From the NCBI GenBank assembly GCA_964404285.1, contig CAYOJK010000010.1:1-64000 (forward strand): 64,000 nucleotides of DNA, written 5' to 3'. Of the stretch, positions 16,725 through 25,540 are shown one piece after another. The notes beneath the pieces were generated by a model. It made no database searches and was not told the origin of the DNA. It saw only the letters and a list, made by a program, of their open reading frames with translations. The translations under genes were made by a program, and so were the position numbers. This DNA comes from JBASEY01 sp964404285 (GTDB lineage Bacteria > CSSED10-310). Each line of letters begins with the position of its first letter. Position 1 is the stretch's first letter.

Positions 16725-18098
16725 TTATCGTTTTGCCGCCGCCATCAGAGGAATCAGGCCGCCTCCAGCGCTGATATTGATGATCGAGCTGTCGCTGACA
16801 CGAGCCATACCGCCGGCATAGACGCCATTGAACGCAAAGAAGTTGATGTTGACTTTTTTGTTTTCAAAACGTAGTCCGTTCTGATCATAAACCGGCAAGC
16901 TGATTTCAGGTATCGGGATATATTCTTGAGCTACATAGCGTTCTTTGACCGCTGTTTCCAGTGCTTCCTGCCACTCCCGGTCACTCATTTCATGCCCGAT
17001 CGCAACATTTTTACCTCCAAATAAACCGACTGGTTTCAGCACCATACCCGCTCGATTCTCACGCAGAAAATCCAGAAGATTGACCGGTTTGCCGTCATAG
17101 GTAGTTTTTTCATCGATGACGATACGTGTCCAGGGGATATGTTTTCTGACGATATCTTTTTCTTCATCAGTAAGTTTGTCTTTCATCGCATCGGATTGCA
17201 GTACGGCCATCAGCGATTTTTTTCCGGCCAGTTTAGAATTCAACGGATTGGCCATACAGATAGCGCCGGCTTTATAGGCGTTCCACAGGGCGGTATATTC
17301 TTTTGCATGGCTGATCCACCACGTCGTGGCGCCTCGTCGATAAACCAGTTCCACCGGCGCCCCTTCGACGATTAATGACCTGTTTTCAAAGGCACAATCC
17401 TGTGGTTGAGCAATCACACAGTCGTATCCACGATTACGGAAATATTTCTGTAATACTTCCAGTTCATTCATCGTCGGGTCCAGATCGAACAGTGTGTGAA
17501 TCAATATGCGGGGTTTACCTTTGCCATCCCAGCCGTATTCTCTGTAGCAGGCCAACAACCCCTGCAGCACATTTTCCATGAACGTGTCCTGTTCTATAAC
17601 ATAGGTCTTCTGAATTTCTTTCAAAGGCTCGGTTTCCATCAGCAGCGACACTTGTATATCGCTGTATCCGGGGCCTCCCGGAGTATCGCAATTGAACTCA
17701 CAAAATTTCAGGTCATCCCCATACATAAACGCATCCAGGCGTGCATGTTGCACCTTGTTTGCAAACGGAGGCCGCACCGAAGCCAGCTCAATTTCCCCTG
17801 GAGCCATTTCGAATAACGGCAAGTATTTAGGATCTTCATAATACAGGTTCGAAACCTTTTCCAGACATTTCATCGTACTGTCGGTGACCCGTTTGACCAT
17901 CGCGAATTGCTCCGGTGACATGAACGCCGGCTTCAAAAATGTCGGGAACGGTTTACCACTCGACAAGCAGCGTTCCTCAATATAACGCTTTGTCAAATGA
18001 TCCATCAGATCGCGTCCGGAAACACCGCGATCTTCCATCTGTTGAAGAATAGCGTCAAAAGCTTGTTCAATTTCCACTACAAAAGGATGTTGTTTCAT
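16725..18098 (-). CDS. ATP-grasp ligase, glutathionylspermidine-synthase-like
   Basis: The 457-residue protein has the order of circularly permuted ATP-grasp enzymes. A substrate-side domain contains CEFNCDTPGGPGYSD, which corresponds to the EFNxDTP motif of glutathionylspermidine synthase-like proteins. A C-terminal ATP-binding part has GMVLKPVGLFGGKNV, YVAQEYIPIPEI and ends with INISAGGG. Such enzymes join a carboxylate to an amine through an acyl phosphate. The ATG at 18098 has AGGAG 9 bases upstream and follows tldE by only 4 bases, so it should belong to the tldDE operon. With TldD/TldE, a peptidase pair that trims or matures peptides, a role in making or breaking an unusual amide or a modified peptide is plausible but inferred. 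Confidence 0.75.
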   Translation of the reverse strand: MKQHPFVVEIEQAFDAILQQMEDRGVSGRDLMDHLTKRYIEERCLSSGKPFPTFLKPAFMSPEQFAMVKRVTDSTMKCLEKVSNLYYEDPKYLPLFEMAPGEIELASVRPPFANKVQHARLDAFMYGDDLKFCEFNCDTPGGPGYSDIQVSLLMETEPLKEIQKTYVIEQDTFMENVLQGLLACYREYGWDGKGKPRILIHTLFDLDPTMNELEVLQKYFRNRGYDCVIAQPQDCAFENRSLIVEGAPVELVYRRGATTWWISHAKEYTALWNAYKAGAICMANPLNSKLAGKKSLMAVLQSDAMKDKLTDEEKDIVRKHIPWTRIVIDEKTTYDGKPVNLLDFLRENRAGMVLKPVGLFGGKNVAIGHEMSDREWQEALETAVKERYVAQEYIPIPEISLPVYDQNGLRFENKKVNINFFAFNGVYAGGMARVSDSSIINISAGGGLIPLMAAAKR

Positions 18099-18102
18099 GA
18101 TT

Positions 18103-19419
18103 TTAATCTCCTGCTATGTTTCCACGTTCAAATCGTATGCCGCGAGGCCCGAAATATCCAAAAAACGTTTCACGCTCCCGGCATAACCGACAGTCCATCA
18201 TACCCTTGACGACGTTCCCGGTAACACTCCCCCCGCGAAGAGGAACGACCGAACCGTCCGCTCTGAATTCATACCCAACTCGAATTTCACCCAAGTAATT
18301 TCCTGCAACCGGTTGCGGATCGAACGTCGAAAACTGATTGACCAAAATAACTCGATCATCGCTTTCAAACAATTTATCCCACGGTGTCGAGCCTTCAGGA
18401 ATCTCTATATTACCAAATGCGCCGGTCGGCGAAAATCCCAAATACCGGGAATACTGGGATGTGCCCCAAAACTGTTTCAACACACCGTTTTCAATCAACT
18501 GAACACGTTGTCCCGGCAGCCCTTCGGCATCAAATCGATAGGACGAGGCGCCGCCCGGATGAAGCGCGTTGGAATAAAAGCTCAATTGGTCGCCACGCAC
18601 CGGTTCCGGAAAAACCGGCTTGCCGATTTCAAACAGGGATGTGTTGTTGTATTTTGCCGAGCAACCGGAATGATTAATAAAGTATTGAAGCAAAATATGC
18701 AGGTGATCACCGGTCAACACCACCGGGCAGACACCGCTTTTCGGTGTTTTGGCGATCGCGGCGTCGCGGGCAAATTGTGCGTAACGGGCAATATCACGTT
18801 TGATATCCACATATTGGGACCCTGTTCGGGAAGTGACTTCCCAGAATTCGGTATCGGCTTTCCCATCACGGAACAGCAGACAAATATCCCAAGTCAATTC
18901 AGACTCTTCGGATTCAAGATCAAGACCATTGGAGTTGATCAGGCGATGGCCGATATGGTTCAAAAAAAGCTCCGAGCCGGCCAGCTCAATATGTTTTTCC
19001 GCATCGACGGCTTCCTGAATCATGTCGTTCAAGCGATCTAATGTCTCCCAGGGACGATCCCGTATATCAGGGTCCGTATCGTCGAAATCTGGGAATTTTA
19101 CTCCTTCTGGAGCCGGCAGGTCATACACCGGGCTACCGTGTAACGTTGCCTGCTCAACAGCGGCATCGACGCGCTTTTCGATATTCTGCTCCCCTTCAAC
19201 AATTTCAAAAGAGGTATCACCAGCCAAAGACACATCCTCCGATTCAGGGGGCAGAGGCGTCAGGATTTTAACGCGCTGAACGTTTTGCATGACGCGGCGG
19301 ATCGCTTCACGCCCTTGTCGTCCGGTATAAATCTGATGACTTGACCGGATCAGAGAATGGATTGACCAGGCCGAAATCCGCGGGTCTTTGTCCAGTATCG
19401 ATTTCAGATTATCCAACAT
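18103..19419 (-). CDS. tldE: TldE/PmbA-family protein
   Basis: The 438-residue protein is the non-catalytic-type partner of the TldD metalloprotease heterodimer. It has the family fold signals (DRPWETLDRLNDMI, GLPGQRVQLIENGVLKQFWG, QFSTFDPQPVAGNYLGEIRV) and lacks HExxxH, as TldE proteins do. Near the C terminus MDCRLCRERE holds two Cys residues that I do not recognise from E. coli TldE. The ATG at 19419 has GGAG 7 bases upstream, 11 bases after the tldD stop. TldD/E is known for processing microcin B17 and CcdA and for cleaving modified peptides. Confidence 0.82.
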   Translation of the reverse strand: MLDNLKSILDKDPRISAWSIHSLIRSSHQIYTGRQGREAIRRVMQNVQRVKILTPLPPESEDVSLAGDTSFEIVEGEQNIEKRVDAAVEQATLHGSPVYDLPAPEGVKFPDFDDTDPDIRDRPWETLDRLNDMIQEAVDAEKHIELAGSELFLNHIGHRLINSNGLDLESEESELTWDICLLFRDGKADTEFWEVTSRTGSQYVDIKRDIARYAQFARDAAIAKTPKSGVCPVVLTGDHLHILLQYFINHSGCSAKYNNTSLFEIGKPVFPEPVRGDQLSFYSNALHPGGASSYRFDAEGLPGQRVQLIENGVLKQFWGTSQYSRYLGFSPTGAFGNIEIPEGSTPWDKLFESDDRVILVNQFSTFDPQPVAGNYLGEIRVGYEFRADGSVVPLRGGSVTGNVVKGMMDCRLCRERETFFGYFGPRGIRFERGNIAGD

Positions 19420-19430
19420 GTCCCGTCTCC

Positions 19431-20825
19431 TTATCCTACCCTGGCCTTCATTTTTAAGGCAGGTCCCCCTATAGCGACCCGAACCTGTTCCTTATGCCCC
19501 TTTTGACAGGTTCCCAAACCCATGAACCCTAAAGTATCCCCAACCATTGTGATCGATTTCAGCAGGTCAGGAACGAAACCAGTTATGACGACCGGGGAAT
19601 AAATCTTGCCGGTCAGTTTCCCGTTTTTGATTTCCTCCGCAAACGGTGATTCGACTTGAATACCCCAGCTTTTAGGGTCTTCCATACCATTGCTCCCATC
19701 CGGCATATATAAACCGTTGTCGATTGAAGCGATCATCTCCTCGATCGTGTGTTTTCCCGGCGCAAAATAAGTGTTGCTCATCCGTGCATACACTTTATTG
19801 GCATAGGATTCACGTCTTCCGTTAGCTGTGCGAGGCATATTCAGCAACATGGCGGAACGTTGATCCGTCAACACCCGTCTCAACACGCCTTTTTCCAATA
19901 TATGTGTTTCCGAAGCCGGAAAACCCTCATCATCGAAAAAGTAGCTGGCTGACCAGCCCGGTAAAGCCGGGTTGTCAATCAAATCGACGATAGGAGATGC
20001 GACGGTCTGATTCATGAAATGCGCCGCCATGGCTCTTTTGTTGACAAACATATCGGCTTCAACACCGTGTCCAAACGCTTCATGAGCGATAACTCCGGCT
20101 AATGCCGGCCCACCCGCAACATCGTAAACGCCGGGTTCGACATGTTGAGCATGCAGCAATTTCTCAGCGTTCACCACGATCTGATTCAGATCATCATCGG
20201 AAATTCGAGCGACTTCGAATCCACCCTGAATTCCGTTGCCTCCATGATAGACCTTGGAGGTTTTCCCGTCTGTGACTATCACTCCTGGAACACAAATAGC
20301 GCTGACCAATTCCTGGAAGAGCTGTTTGTTGCGATTGACATAGACCTTTCGATCGATTCGTTCACCATATCGGATATACGCTGAAGCAATCTTCGGACTC
20401 ATTTGCGACAACCGAGCTTGCATCGATTTCAAATGGTCCAATTTGTCCTGGTTCGACAACAGGCGCGGATCTTCTTGGCTAAACGAAAAGAAATCGCCTT
20501 CCCAGGAATCACCGGGTTCCGGCGCTGGACCTTTTTGGACCGGTATAGCGGTTTTAAGCCGCTCAACCAGCGCTTTCAAATTGGTTCGACTGATATCGGA
20601 AGATGCCAGCTCAGCGTAATACATCCCATTGAAAACCGATAAAACGGCGCCTCGACGAGGCGGCTGAGATCCAATGGAAACAAATTTGCTGGAAAGTGAT
20701 ATTCCTATGCCGTCTTGCTCTGTAAACAATGCTTGAGCAAAAGGAAATTTCGTTTCCAAGGCTTCCACCGCTTCCGCCAGGTCAATTTTGATTGACTGCA
20801 GGTATTCAGGAACGGATTGTTTCAT
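19431..20825 (-). CDS. tldD: TldD metalloprotease
   Basis: The 464-residue protein is the zinc-binding subunit of the TldD/TldE protease. The HExxxH site is HEAFGHGVEAD (H248, E249, H253), and the downstream Cys ligand appears in GLGTCQKGHKEQ. The family segments IVDLIDNPALPGW and GFPASETHILEKGVL are present. ATG at 20825 has GAGG 8 bases upstream. It is the first gene of a three-gene operon tldD-tldE-ATP-grasp. No precursor peptide gene is visible in the 230 bases upstream. Confidence 0.92.
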   Translation of the reverse strand: MKQSVPEYLQSIKIDLAEAVEALETKFPFAQALFTEQDGIGISLSSKFVSIGSQPPRRGAVLSVFNGMYYAELASSDISRTNLKALVERLKTAIPVQKGPAPEPGDSWEGDFFSFSQEDPRLLSNQDKLDHLKSMQARLSQMSPKIASAYIRYGERIDRKVYVNRNKQLFQELVSAICVPGVIVTDGKTSKVYHGGNGIQGGFEVARISDDDLNQIVVNAEKLLHAQHVEPGVYDVAGGPALAGVIAHEAFGHGVEADMFVNKRAMAAHFMNQTVASPIVDLIDNPALPGWSASYFFDDEGFPASETHILEKGVLRRVLTDQRSAMLLNMPRTANGRRESYANKVYARMSNTYFAPGKHTIEEMIASIDNGLYMPDGSNGMEDPKSWGIQVESPFAEEIKNGKLTGKIYSPVVITGFVPDLLKSITMVGDTLGFMGLGTCQKGHKEQVRVAIGGPALKMKARVG

Positions 20826-20904
20826 TCAATAATCCTCTTTTTATAAAAAAATTGGGGTTTTATTTTCTCGCGAAAGCCGATCGATCTCGGTTCGCAGAAA
20901 AAGC

Positions 20905-20933
20905 AGTGTATTCAGGCGCGACAGTGAAGTCAA
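20905..20933 (-). promoter_or_regulatory. Candidate promoter of the tldD operon
   Basis: On the minus strand TTGACT (20928-20933), 17 bases, TACACT (20905-20910). It would give a leader of about 70 bases before the tldD ATG at 20825. Consensus match only. Confidence 0.45.
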
Positions 20934-21054
20934 ACAGGGGTGACAGGCAAATCGACGCCGATATTTTTGCAAAGCCTTGTTTCTTTCAGATAAGCTCCGG
21001 CCAGTGAAATCGTTTTCACTTAGAAAAAGTAAGGGGACTTGAGCAGCGTATAAT

Positions 21055-22065
21055 ATGAGCAAAGCAGAATTCATCAACGGGTTGACGGCTTCGATAGACG
21101 GCATAGCGCAGATGGGTCTGCTGGTATTGATCGGATACCTGATCGTCAGACGCAAATGGATTTCGAATGAGACGCTGACAGATCTGATTCGGATATTGAT
21201 CGACGTAGTCGTTCCTTGCACGTTGATCCTGGCCATGGCGCGAACGTTTACGGTGGATTATTTTCGACAGAGTCTGATTCCGGCCACAATCGGAACTGCC
21301 TGGATTCTTGCGGCCTGGCTGTTCGGCTGGGTATGGTTTAGGTTTTTTCCGGGCGACACGGTTCAACAAGAACGGTCCGTTACCGCGATGATGATGGTCT
21401 CAAATACCATCTATCTGCCGCTGCCGGTGATTCTGGCGGTGACTCCGCCGGAACTGCACGACCCGGCAACCGTCTATATCTCCATAACCGCTATACCCTC
21501 CATCATCCTGATGTGGACCGTCTGTGTGCTGTTGCTGGCCGGATCGAAGCGCCCCACCCGACGTGAACAGCTCAAAATGACGCTGAATGCGCCGATTCTG
21601 TCGCTGATCTTTGGAATTTTGTTGACTTTTATTCCGGGTATCAGGGAAGCCGCCCGCATGGAACCGGGTTCCTCAACATTGCTAAAAACTCTGTTTTCAG
21701 TGATGAATCATGTGAACGGAATGTTTTCACCGTTGGCGATGATGATTTTAGGGGGGTTGATCGCCGCCAGCCGTGGAACAGGCAGACCCAAGTGGCGTTA
21801 CGTGGTTCCGCTGGTCAGCGTCCGCCTGATTTTGGTTCCAGCAACCGTATATTTGCTGCTCCGCTGCTGCCTGCCGCCGTTGCCGGCGCCGGCACATACC
21901 ATCCTCATCCTGGTTTCGGCCACCCCATCAGCCGTCAATCATTCATTGGCATCACGTCGGTATAACGGGGAGTGGGAACTGGTTTCCGCCCTTCAACTCG
22001 TGATACATATCGCAGCGCTGTTCACGCTGCCGCTCTGGTTGAGCCTGGGGTTGGCGCCGTTCTAG
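21055..22065 (+). CDS. AEC-family membrane transporter
   Basis: The 336-residue protein is nearly all hydrophobic helices (about ten) with the auxin-efflux-carrier family layout. Its repeats begin LLVLIGYLIVRRKWISNETL and continue LIRILIDVVVPCTLI, and the second half has APILSLIFGILL and MILGGLIAAS, the standard AEC hallmarks. Family members export or exchange small carboxylates or amino acids; the substrate here is unknown. The ATG at 21055 lacks a good ribosome-binding site. It diverges from tldD, and the restriction-modification islet begins about 75 bases downstream. Confidence 0.85.
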   Translation: MSKAEFINGLTASIDGIAQMGLLVLIGYLIVRRKWISNETLTDLIRILIDVVVPCTLILAMARTFTVDYFRQSLIPATIGTAWILAAWLFGWVWFRFFPGDTVQQERSVTAMMMVSNTIYLPLPVILAVTPPELHDPATVYISITAIPSIILMWTVCVLLLAGSKRPTRREQLKMTLNAPILSLIFGILLTFIPGIREAARMEPGSSTLLKTLFSVMNHVNGMFSPLAMMILGGLIAASRGTGRPKWRYVVPLVSVRLILVPATVYLLLRCCLPPLPAPAHTILILVSATPSAVNHSLASRRYNGEWELVSALQLVIHIAALFTLPLWLSLGLAPF

Positions 22066-22139
22066 AGTGGGTGGATCCTACGTAAAAAGCTGCTTAGCCT
22101 GTTCTATGTGAGAGTGACAAACCGGCGGATAACGCGCAT

Positions 22140-22168
22140 TTGAAAAAATCGGCTTTGGAGATTATAGT
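22140..22168 (+). promoter_or_regulatory. Candidate promoter of the restriction-modification genes
   Basis: TTGAAA (22140-22145), 17 bases, TATAGT (22163-22168). The predicted start point falls only about a dozen bases before the methyltransferase ATG at 22187, so the leader would be very short. Confidence 0.45.
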
Positions 22169-22186
22169 TACGGTGGAGTTACTAAA

Positions 22187-23038
22187 ATGCGGCTTACGGC
22201 AGAAATTTATCAAGGTGACTGCAGGGAGCTATTAAAATCGCTTTCTGATAATTCTATTGATTTGATCGTGACATCGCCGCCTTATGCCGATCAGCGCAAA
22301 CAGACTTATGGAGGCGTTCATCCAGACAAATATGTAGAATGGTTTCTACCTATTTCCGAGCAGCTTTTACGTGTTCTCAAGCCGACGGGAACATTTATCT
22401 TGAATATAAAAGAAAAAGTCGTCAACGGCGAAAGATCCACATATGCCATCAATCTTATTTTAGAGATGCGCAAACAGGGATGGCTGTGGACGGAAGAATT
22501 TATCTGGCATAAAAAGAATTGCTATCCCGGAAAATGGCCGAATCGTTTTCGAGATGCCTGGGAAAGACTTCTACAATTTAATAAAAATAAAAAATTCAAC
22601 ATGTACCAGGAAGAAGTGATGGTGCCTATGGGAGATTGGGCGAATTCAAGGCTCAGGAATCTGTCCGAAACAGATAAAATCCGAGATATTTCAAAGGTGG
22701 GTAGCGGATTCGGTAAAAACATTTCAAACTGGCTTTCGAGAGATAAAGCTTACCCAACCAATGTATTGCACCTTGCGACTGAATGCGCCAATAAGAATCA
22801 CAGCGCTGCTTTTCCGGAAGAATTACCGGAATGGTTCATTAAACTGTTCACAAAAGAGAACGATACGGTTCTTGACCCGTTTATGGGTTCCGGAACAACA
22901 TTGATTGTTGCGAATCGTATGAACCGTTATTCAATAGGAATTGAAATTATTTCGGAGTATTGCGAAATGGTTCAAAAACAATTGAAACCTGTTCAACTCC
23001 ACTTATTCAAGGCCGGAGGCAATAGTGAAAAAACTTGA
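22187..23038 (+). CDS. Type II DNA methyltransferase, beta class
   Basis: The 283-residue protein should methylate an exocyclic amino group (N4-cytosine or N6-adenine) in the site cut by its neighbour. The catalytic motif TSPPY is at 29-33 and the AdoMet motif DPFMGSGTT at 230-238. This order, catalytic before AdoMet, marks the beta class; TSPPY is most often seen in N4-cytosine enzymes. The middle 100-200 region is the likely target-recognition part. ATG with GGAG 8 bases upstream. The 3-prime end overlaps the nuclease gene by 14 bases. The region is visibly more A+T-rich than its surroundings, suggesting acquisition. Confidence 0.93.
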   Translation: MRLTAEIYQGDCRELLKSLSDNSIDLIVTSPPYADQRKQTYGGVHPDKYVEWFLPISEQLLRVLKPTGTFILNIKEKVVNGERSTYAINLILEMRKQGWLWTEEFIWHKKNCYPGKWPNRFRDAWERLLQFNKNKKFNMYQEEVMVPMGDWANSRLRNLSETDKIRDISKVGSGFGKNISNWLSRDKAYPTNVLHLATECANKNHSAAFPEELPEWFIKLFTKENDTVLDPFMGSGTTLIVANRMNRYSIGIEIISEYCEMVQKQLKPVQLHLFKAGGNSEKT

Positions 23039-23774
23039 TAGAAATATCGTTATACAATACGTTGAGCAGAATATAAGTGTTTTTCATGAAAAACGGATCA
23101 AAAACCTTGACAAGCTGAAATTGTCACAAGTTTTAAAACGGAAAAATCCTTATTTATTCAAAGCAAAAAATGTAATGACAGCAGAACAAATTATAAAAGG
23201 ATTGGTTGATGCACATATTTCATCAAACGAGGAAACTATTTTTGGAGATTGGCTTGAGGGACTTGCTATCTTCATCAATGCGGAAGTTTTTAATGGCCGC
23301 AAATCAGGTATTACGGGTATTGATCTAGAATTTGACTATGAAAACATAAGATATATTGTCACGATAAAATCAGGACCCAATTGGGGTAATAGTTCTCAAA
23401 TTCGAAAAATGATATCGGATTTTCGGACTGCGAAAAAAACCTTGAGAACAAGTAATTCGCAACTGAAAGTTGTTGCTGTAAATGGGTGCTGTTATGGCAG
23501 AGACAACAAGCCGGACAAAGGCTATTATTTTAAGTATTGCGGTCAGCGATTTTGGGAATTTATTTCCGGAGATTCGAATTTGTTTACGGACATCATCGAG
23601 CCGCTGGGGCATGATGCCAAAAAAAAGAATGATGTTTTTTTTGAATCATATTCACAAATGATCAATAAGTTCACGATGGAGTTTTCAAAGGAGTTTTGCA
23701 AGACAAATGGTGCGATTGATTGGAACAAGCTGGTTTGTTTCAATTCAGCCGAAAACCCAATCCAGACAAGGTAG
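23025..23774 (+). CDS. PmeII-like type II restriction endonuclease
   Basis: The 249-residue protein is the nuclease of the pair. A PD-(D/E)xK-like core is readable: GIDLEFD (D100) followed 13 residues later by TIK (K115) in IVTIKSGPNWGNSSQ, a stretch I recognise from the PmeII-type restriction endonuclease family. The recognition site cannot be read from sequence. The start is GTG at 23025, with GGAGG 5 bases upstream inside the methyltransferase gene, so it is translated after its protector. Confidence 0.85.
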   Translation: MKKLDRNIVIQYVEQNISVFHEKRIKNLDKLKLSQVLKRKNPYLFKAKNVMTAEQIIKGLVDAHISSNEETIFGDWLEGLAIFINAEVFNGRKSGITGIDLEFDYENIRYIVTIKSGPNWGNSSQIRKMISDFRTAKKTLRTSNSQLKVVAVNGCCYGRDNKPDKGYYFKYCGQRFWEFISGDSNLFTDIIEPLGHDAKKKNDVFFESYSQMINKFTMEFSKEFCKTNGAIDWNKLVCFNSAENPIQTR

Positions 23775-23877
23775 AAATCACCCATTTCTGCAATTTGGTT
23801 TGGGAATCGTGTCGTCAAAAAAACTACTTTTTACGCTTGTTTGGATGTTTGTCAGGGAAAGCTATTATCTAGCGACT

Positions 23878-24180
23878 TTAAGCTGCAACATCCTTGATCT
23901 CTACTGCAAGTTTGAATCCCAGTGAATCAAGAAGCGCTTTTAAACTTGAAAATTGGGGATTGCCCTTCTTGGACAAGATTCTGTAGAGATTTTCCCGGTT
24001 TAGTGATGACTCATGAGCCAAGCGTGATATCCCTCTGGCTTCTGCAACATCACGCAGCGCCAATAAAAAAATCTCCTGAGAACCATCTTCTAGCGCTGCA
24101 TTCAGATAGGCAACAGCTTCTTGGGGATCTTTAAGCGACAGCTTCAATCCATCCTCATATTTCACAAATGCTTTTCTCAT
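23878..24180 (-). CDS. HigA-like antitoxin with helix-turn-helix
   Basis: The 100-residue protein belongs to the COG3636-type addiction-module antidotes: a variable N-terminal part (KDPQEAVAYLNAALEDGS), then a Cro/CI helix-turn-helix (ARGISRLAHESSLNRENLYRILS) and the common NPQFSSLKALLDSLG ending. These proteins repress their own operon and neutralise a RelE/HigB-like toxin encoded just upstream. The toxin gene here is truncated (next entry). ATG at 24180 has AAGGAG 6-7 bases upstream. Confidence 0.88.
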   Translation of the reverse strand: MRKAFVKYEDGLKLSLKDPQEAVAYLNAALEDGSQEIFLLALRDVAEARGISRLAHESSLNRENLYRILSKKGNPQFSSLKALLDSLGFKLAVEIKDVAA

Positions 24181-24192
24181 GACATTCTCCTT

Positions 24193-24315
24193 TTATAATC
24201 TTACACGGATCCGTGCACGAAAAACGACATCATCAATATCTTTCAGCCATTCCCGAAAAGGGTTCACTCCATTTTCCGTTACATACTCGAACACCGTTTG
24301 CGGTACAGCTTCCAT
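24193..24315 (-). pseudogene. Truncated RelE/HigB-like toxin
   Basis: A 40-codon frame starts at ATG 24315 and reads MEAVPQTVFEYVTENGVNPF then REWLKDIDDVVFRARIRVRL, which matches the N-terminal third of the usual about 100-residue toxin (FxxWLxxL...ARxRIxxRL). It ends in TAA at 24193, 12 bases before the antitoxin ATG. The catalytic C-terminal two thirds are missing, so the module is almost surely unable to poison the cell. Confidence 0.8.
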
Positions 24316-24354
24316 ATATTATATTGTAGCTTATGTACAACGTTTGTCAAGCGT

Positions 24355-25485
24355 TTATTGGGCAATCCACCCTTTTCCAAGGACTCTATCACCCCGATAA
24401 AAAACTGCTGCTTGGCCGGGCGTGATCGCTCGAACAGGCTCGTGAAAAATAACCTCTATAGTTTTGTCCGGGAGACGCTTGACTCCAGCGAGTTGAGCTT
24501 TGTGAGTGGAACGAATCTGGACATGGCATTCCAGGGTCTCATTGCCAAGATCGTCAGCGAGCCAGTTGATATTGTCGGCAATAAATTTACGACGACAGAG
24601 CGCATCACGATTGCCGGTCAAAACGATCGCCGCGTCATTACTGCGAATTTCCTTGACCCACATTGGCCCGGAAGATGCAATTCCAAACCCGCGGCGCTGC
24701 CCTATGGTATATTTATGGATGCCTTCATGATACCCCAGTAGGCGGTCATTTTCGTCCACGACTTTTCCGGGCCGGGCAACACCATCGAACCGCTCACGCA
24801 GGATTTCCGAAAATTCCAGACCAGACACGGCAAGGCAGGCATCCTGACTGTCGGAGGTTTCCGCTGTCGATAATCCCAGTGATGATGCCAAGTCCCGCAC
24901 CTCGTTTTTGGTCATTTCACCAAGAGGAAATTCGATCGATGCCAATTGCTTCAATGTCAGACCAGCCAGAAAATACGACTGGTCTTTTCGAGTGTCGATT
25001 CCACGCCAAAGTTCCTGCTCACCGGATTTTCCGGCGACAATACGCGCATAATGGCCGGTTACCAATTTCGCCGCTCCCATGTGTTTCGCCCAATCCAGCA
25101 ACAGACCAAATTTTATCCGCTCATTGCATACCAAACAGGGGCTTGGTGTCCGGCCCGAAGCATACTCGTCCCAGGCTGGGCGAAGCGCCAGCGATTCAAA
25201 CTCCTGTGAACAGTCCACGATGTGGTGTGGTATGCCCAATTGATTCGCGACGAGTCGCGCACGTTCTTCTCCGGCAGAGCCACCGCAGGCTGAACGATAT
25301 GCCGCCGCTTCATCTGAGCGGTGCATTCGTAGCGTCACCCCAATGACCTGACGGCCTTTCCGACACTGTTCCGCCGCGGCAACACTGCTGTCCACGCCCC
25401 CACTCATCGCGACCACAACAGTATCGATGCCTCCACCGATGGGGATGGAATTAAAAGAATTAAGTGTCGAGTATGATGGTATCAT
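24355..25485 (-). CDS. mnmA: tRNA 2-thiouridylase MnmA
   Basis: MnmA adds sulfur to U34 of tRNAs for Glu, Gln and Lys. The 376-residue protein has the PP-loop SGGVDSS at 28-34 and the two catalytic cysteines C120 (SPCLVCNERIKF) and C217 (SDSQDACLAV), followed by the GQRRGFGI and C-terminal beta-barrel segments (PITPGQAAVFY-type, here AITPGQAAVFY). ATG at 25485 is used, but the ribosome-binding site is weak. It lies 55 bases after the radical SAM gene on the same strand and could be co-transcribed. Confidence 0.95.
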   Translation of the reverse strand: MIPSYSTLNSFNSIPIGGGIDTVVVAMSGGVDSSVAAAEQCRKGRQVIGVTLRMHRSDEAAAYRSACGGSAGEERARLVANQLGIPHHIVDCSQEFESLALRPAWDEYASGRTPSPCLVCNERIKFGLLLDWAKHMGAAKLVTGHYARIVAGKSGEQELWRGIDTRKDQSYFLAGLTLKQLASIEFPLGEMTKNEVRDLASSLGLSTAETSDSQDACLAVSGLEFSEILRERFDGVARPGKVVDENDRLLGYHEGIHKYTIGQRRGFGIASSGPMWVKEIRSNDAAIVLTGNRDALCRRKFIADNINWLADDLGNETLECHVQIRSTHKAQLAGVKRLPDKTIEVIFHEPVRAITPGQAAVFYRGDRVLGKGWIAQ

Positions 25486-25540
25486 GGTTTCAATTTTGAC
25501 AACTCAGATTTGTTTATTCAAGCTCGGAAGCCATCGATGT

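Noticed and set aside
18313..19041. 242-codon plus-strand open frame opposite tldE
   Set aside because: Antisense shadow of the TldE gene without motifs or ribosome-binding site.
20841..21236. 131-codon minus-strand frame upstream of tldD, considered as a precursor or leader peptide gene
   Set aside because: It overlaps the start of the AEC transporter gene by 182 bases, has no proper start in the intergenic part and contains the tldD promoter.
22140..24315. Prophage or integrative element
   Set aside because: No integrase, structural or replication genes and no flanking direct repeats; only a small defence islet is supported.
24663..25346. 227-codon plus-strand open frame opposite mnmA
   Set aside because: Antisense shadow; Pro/Arg/Ser-rich translation with no family similarity.
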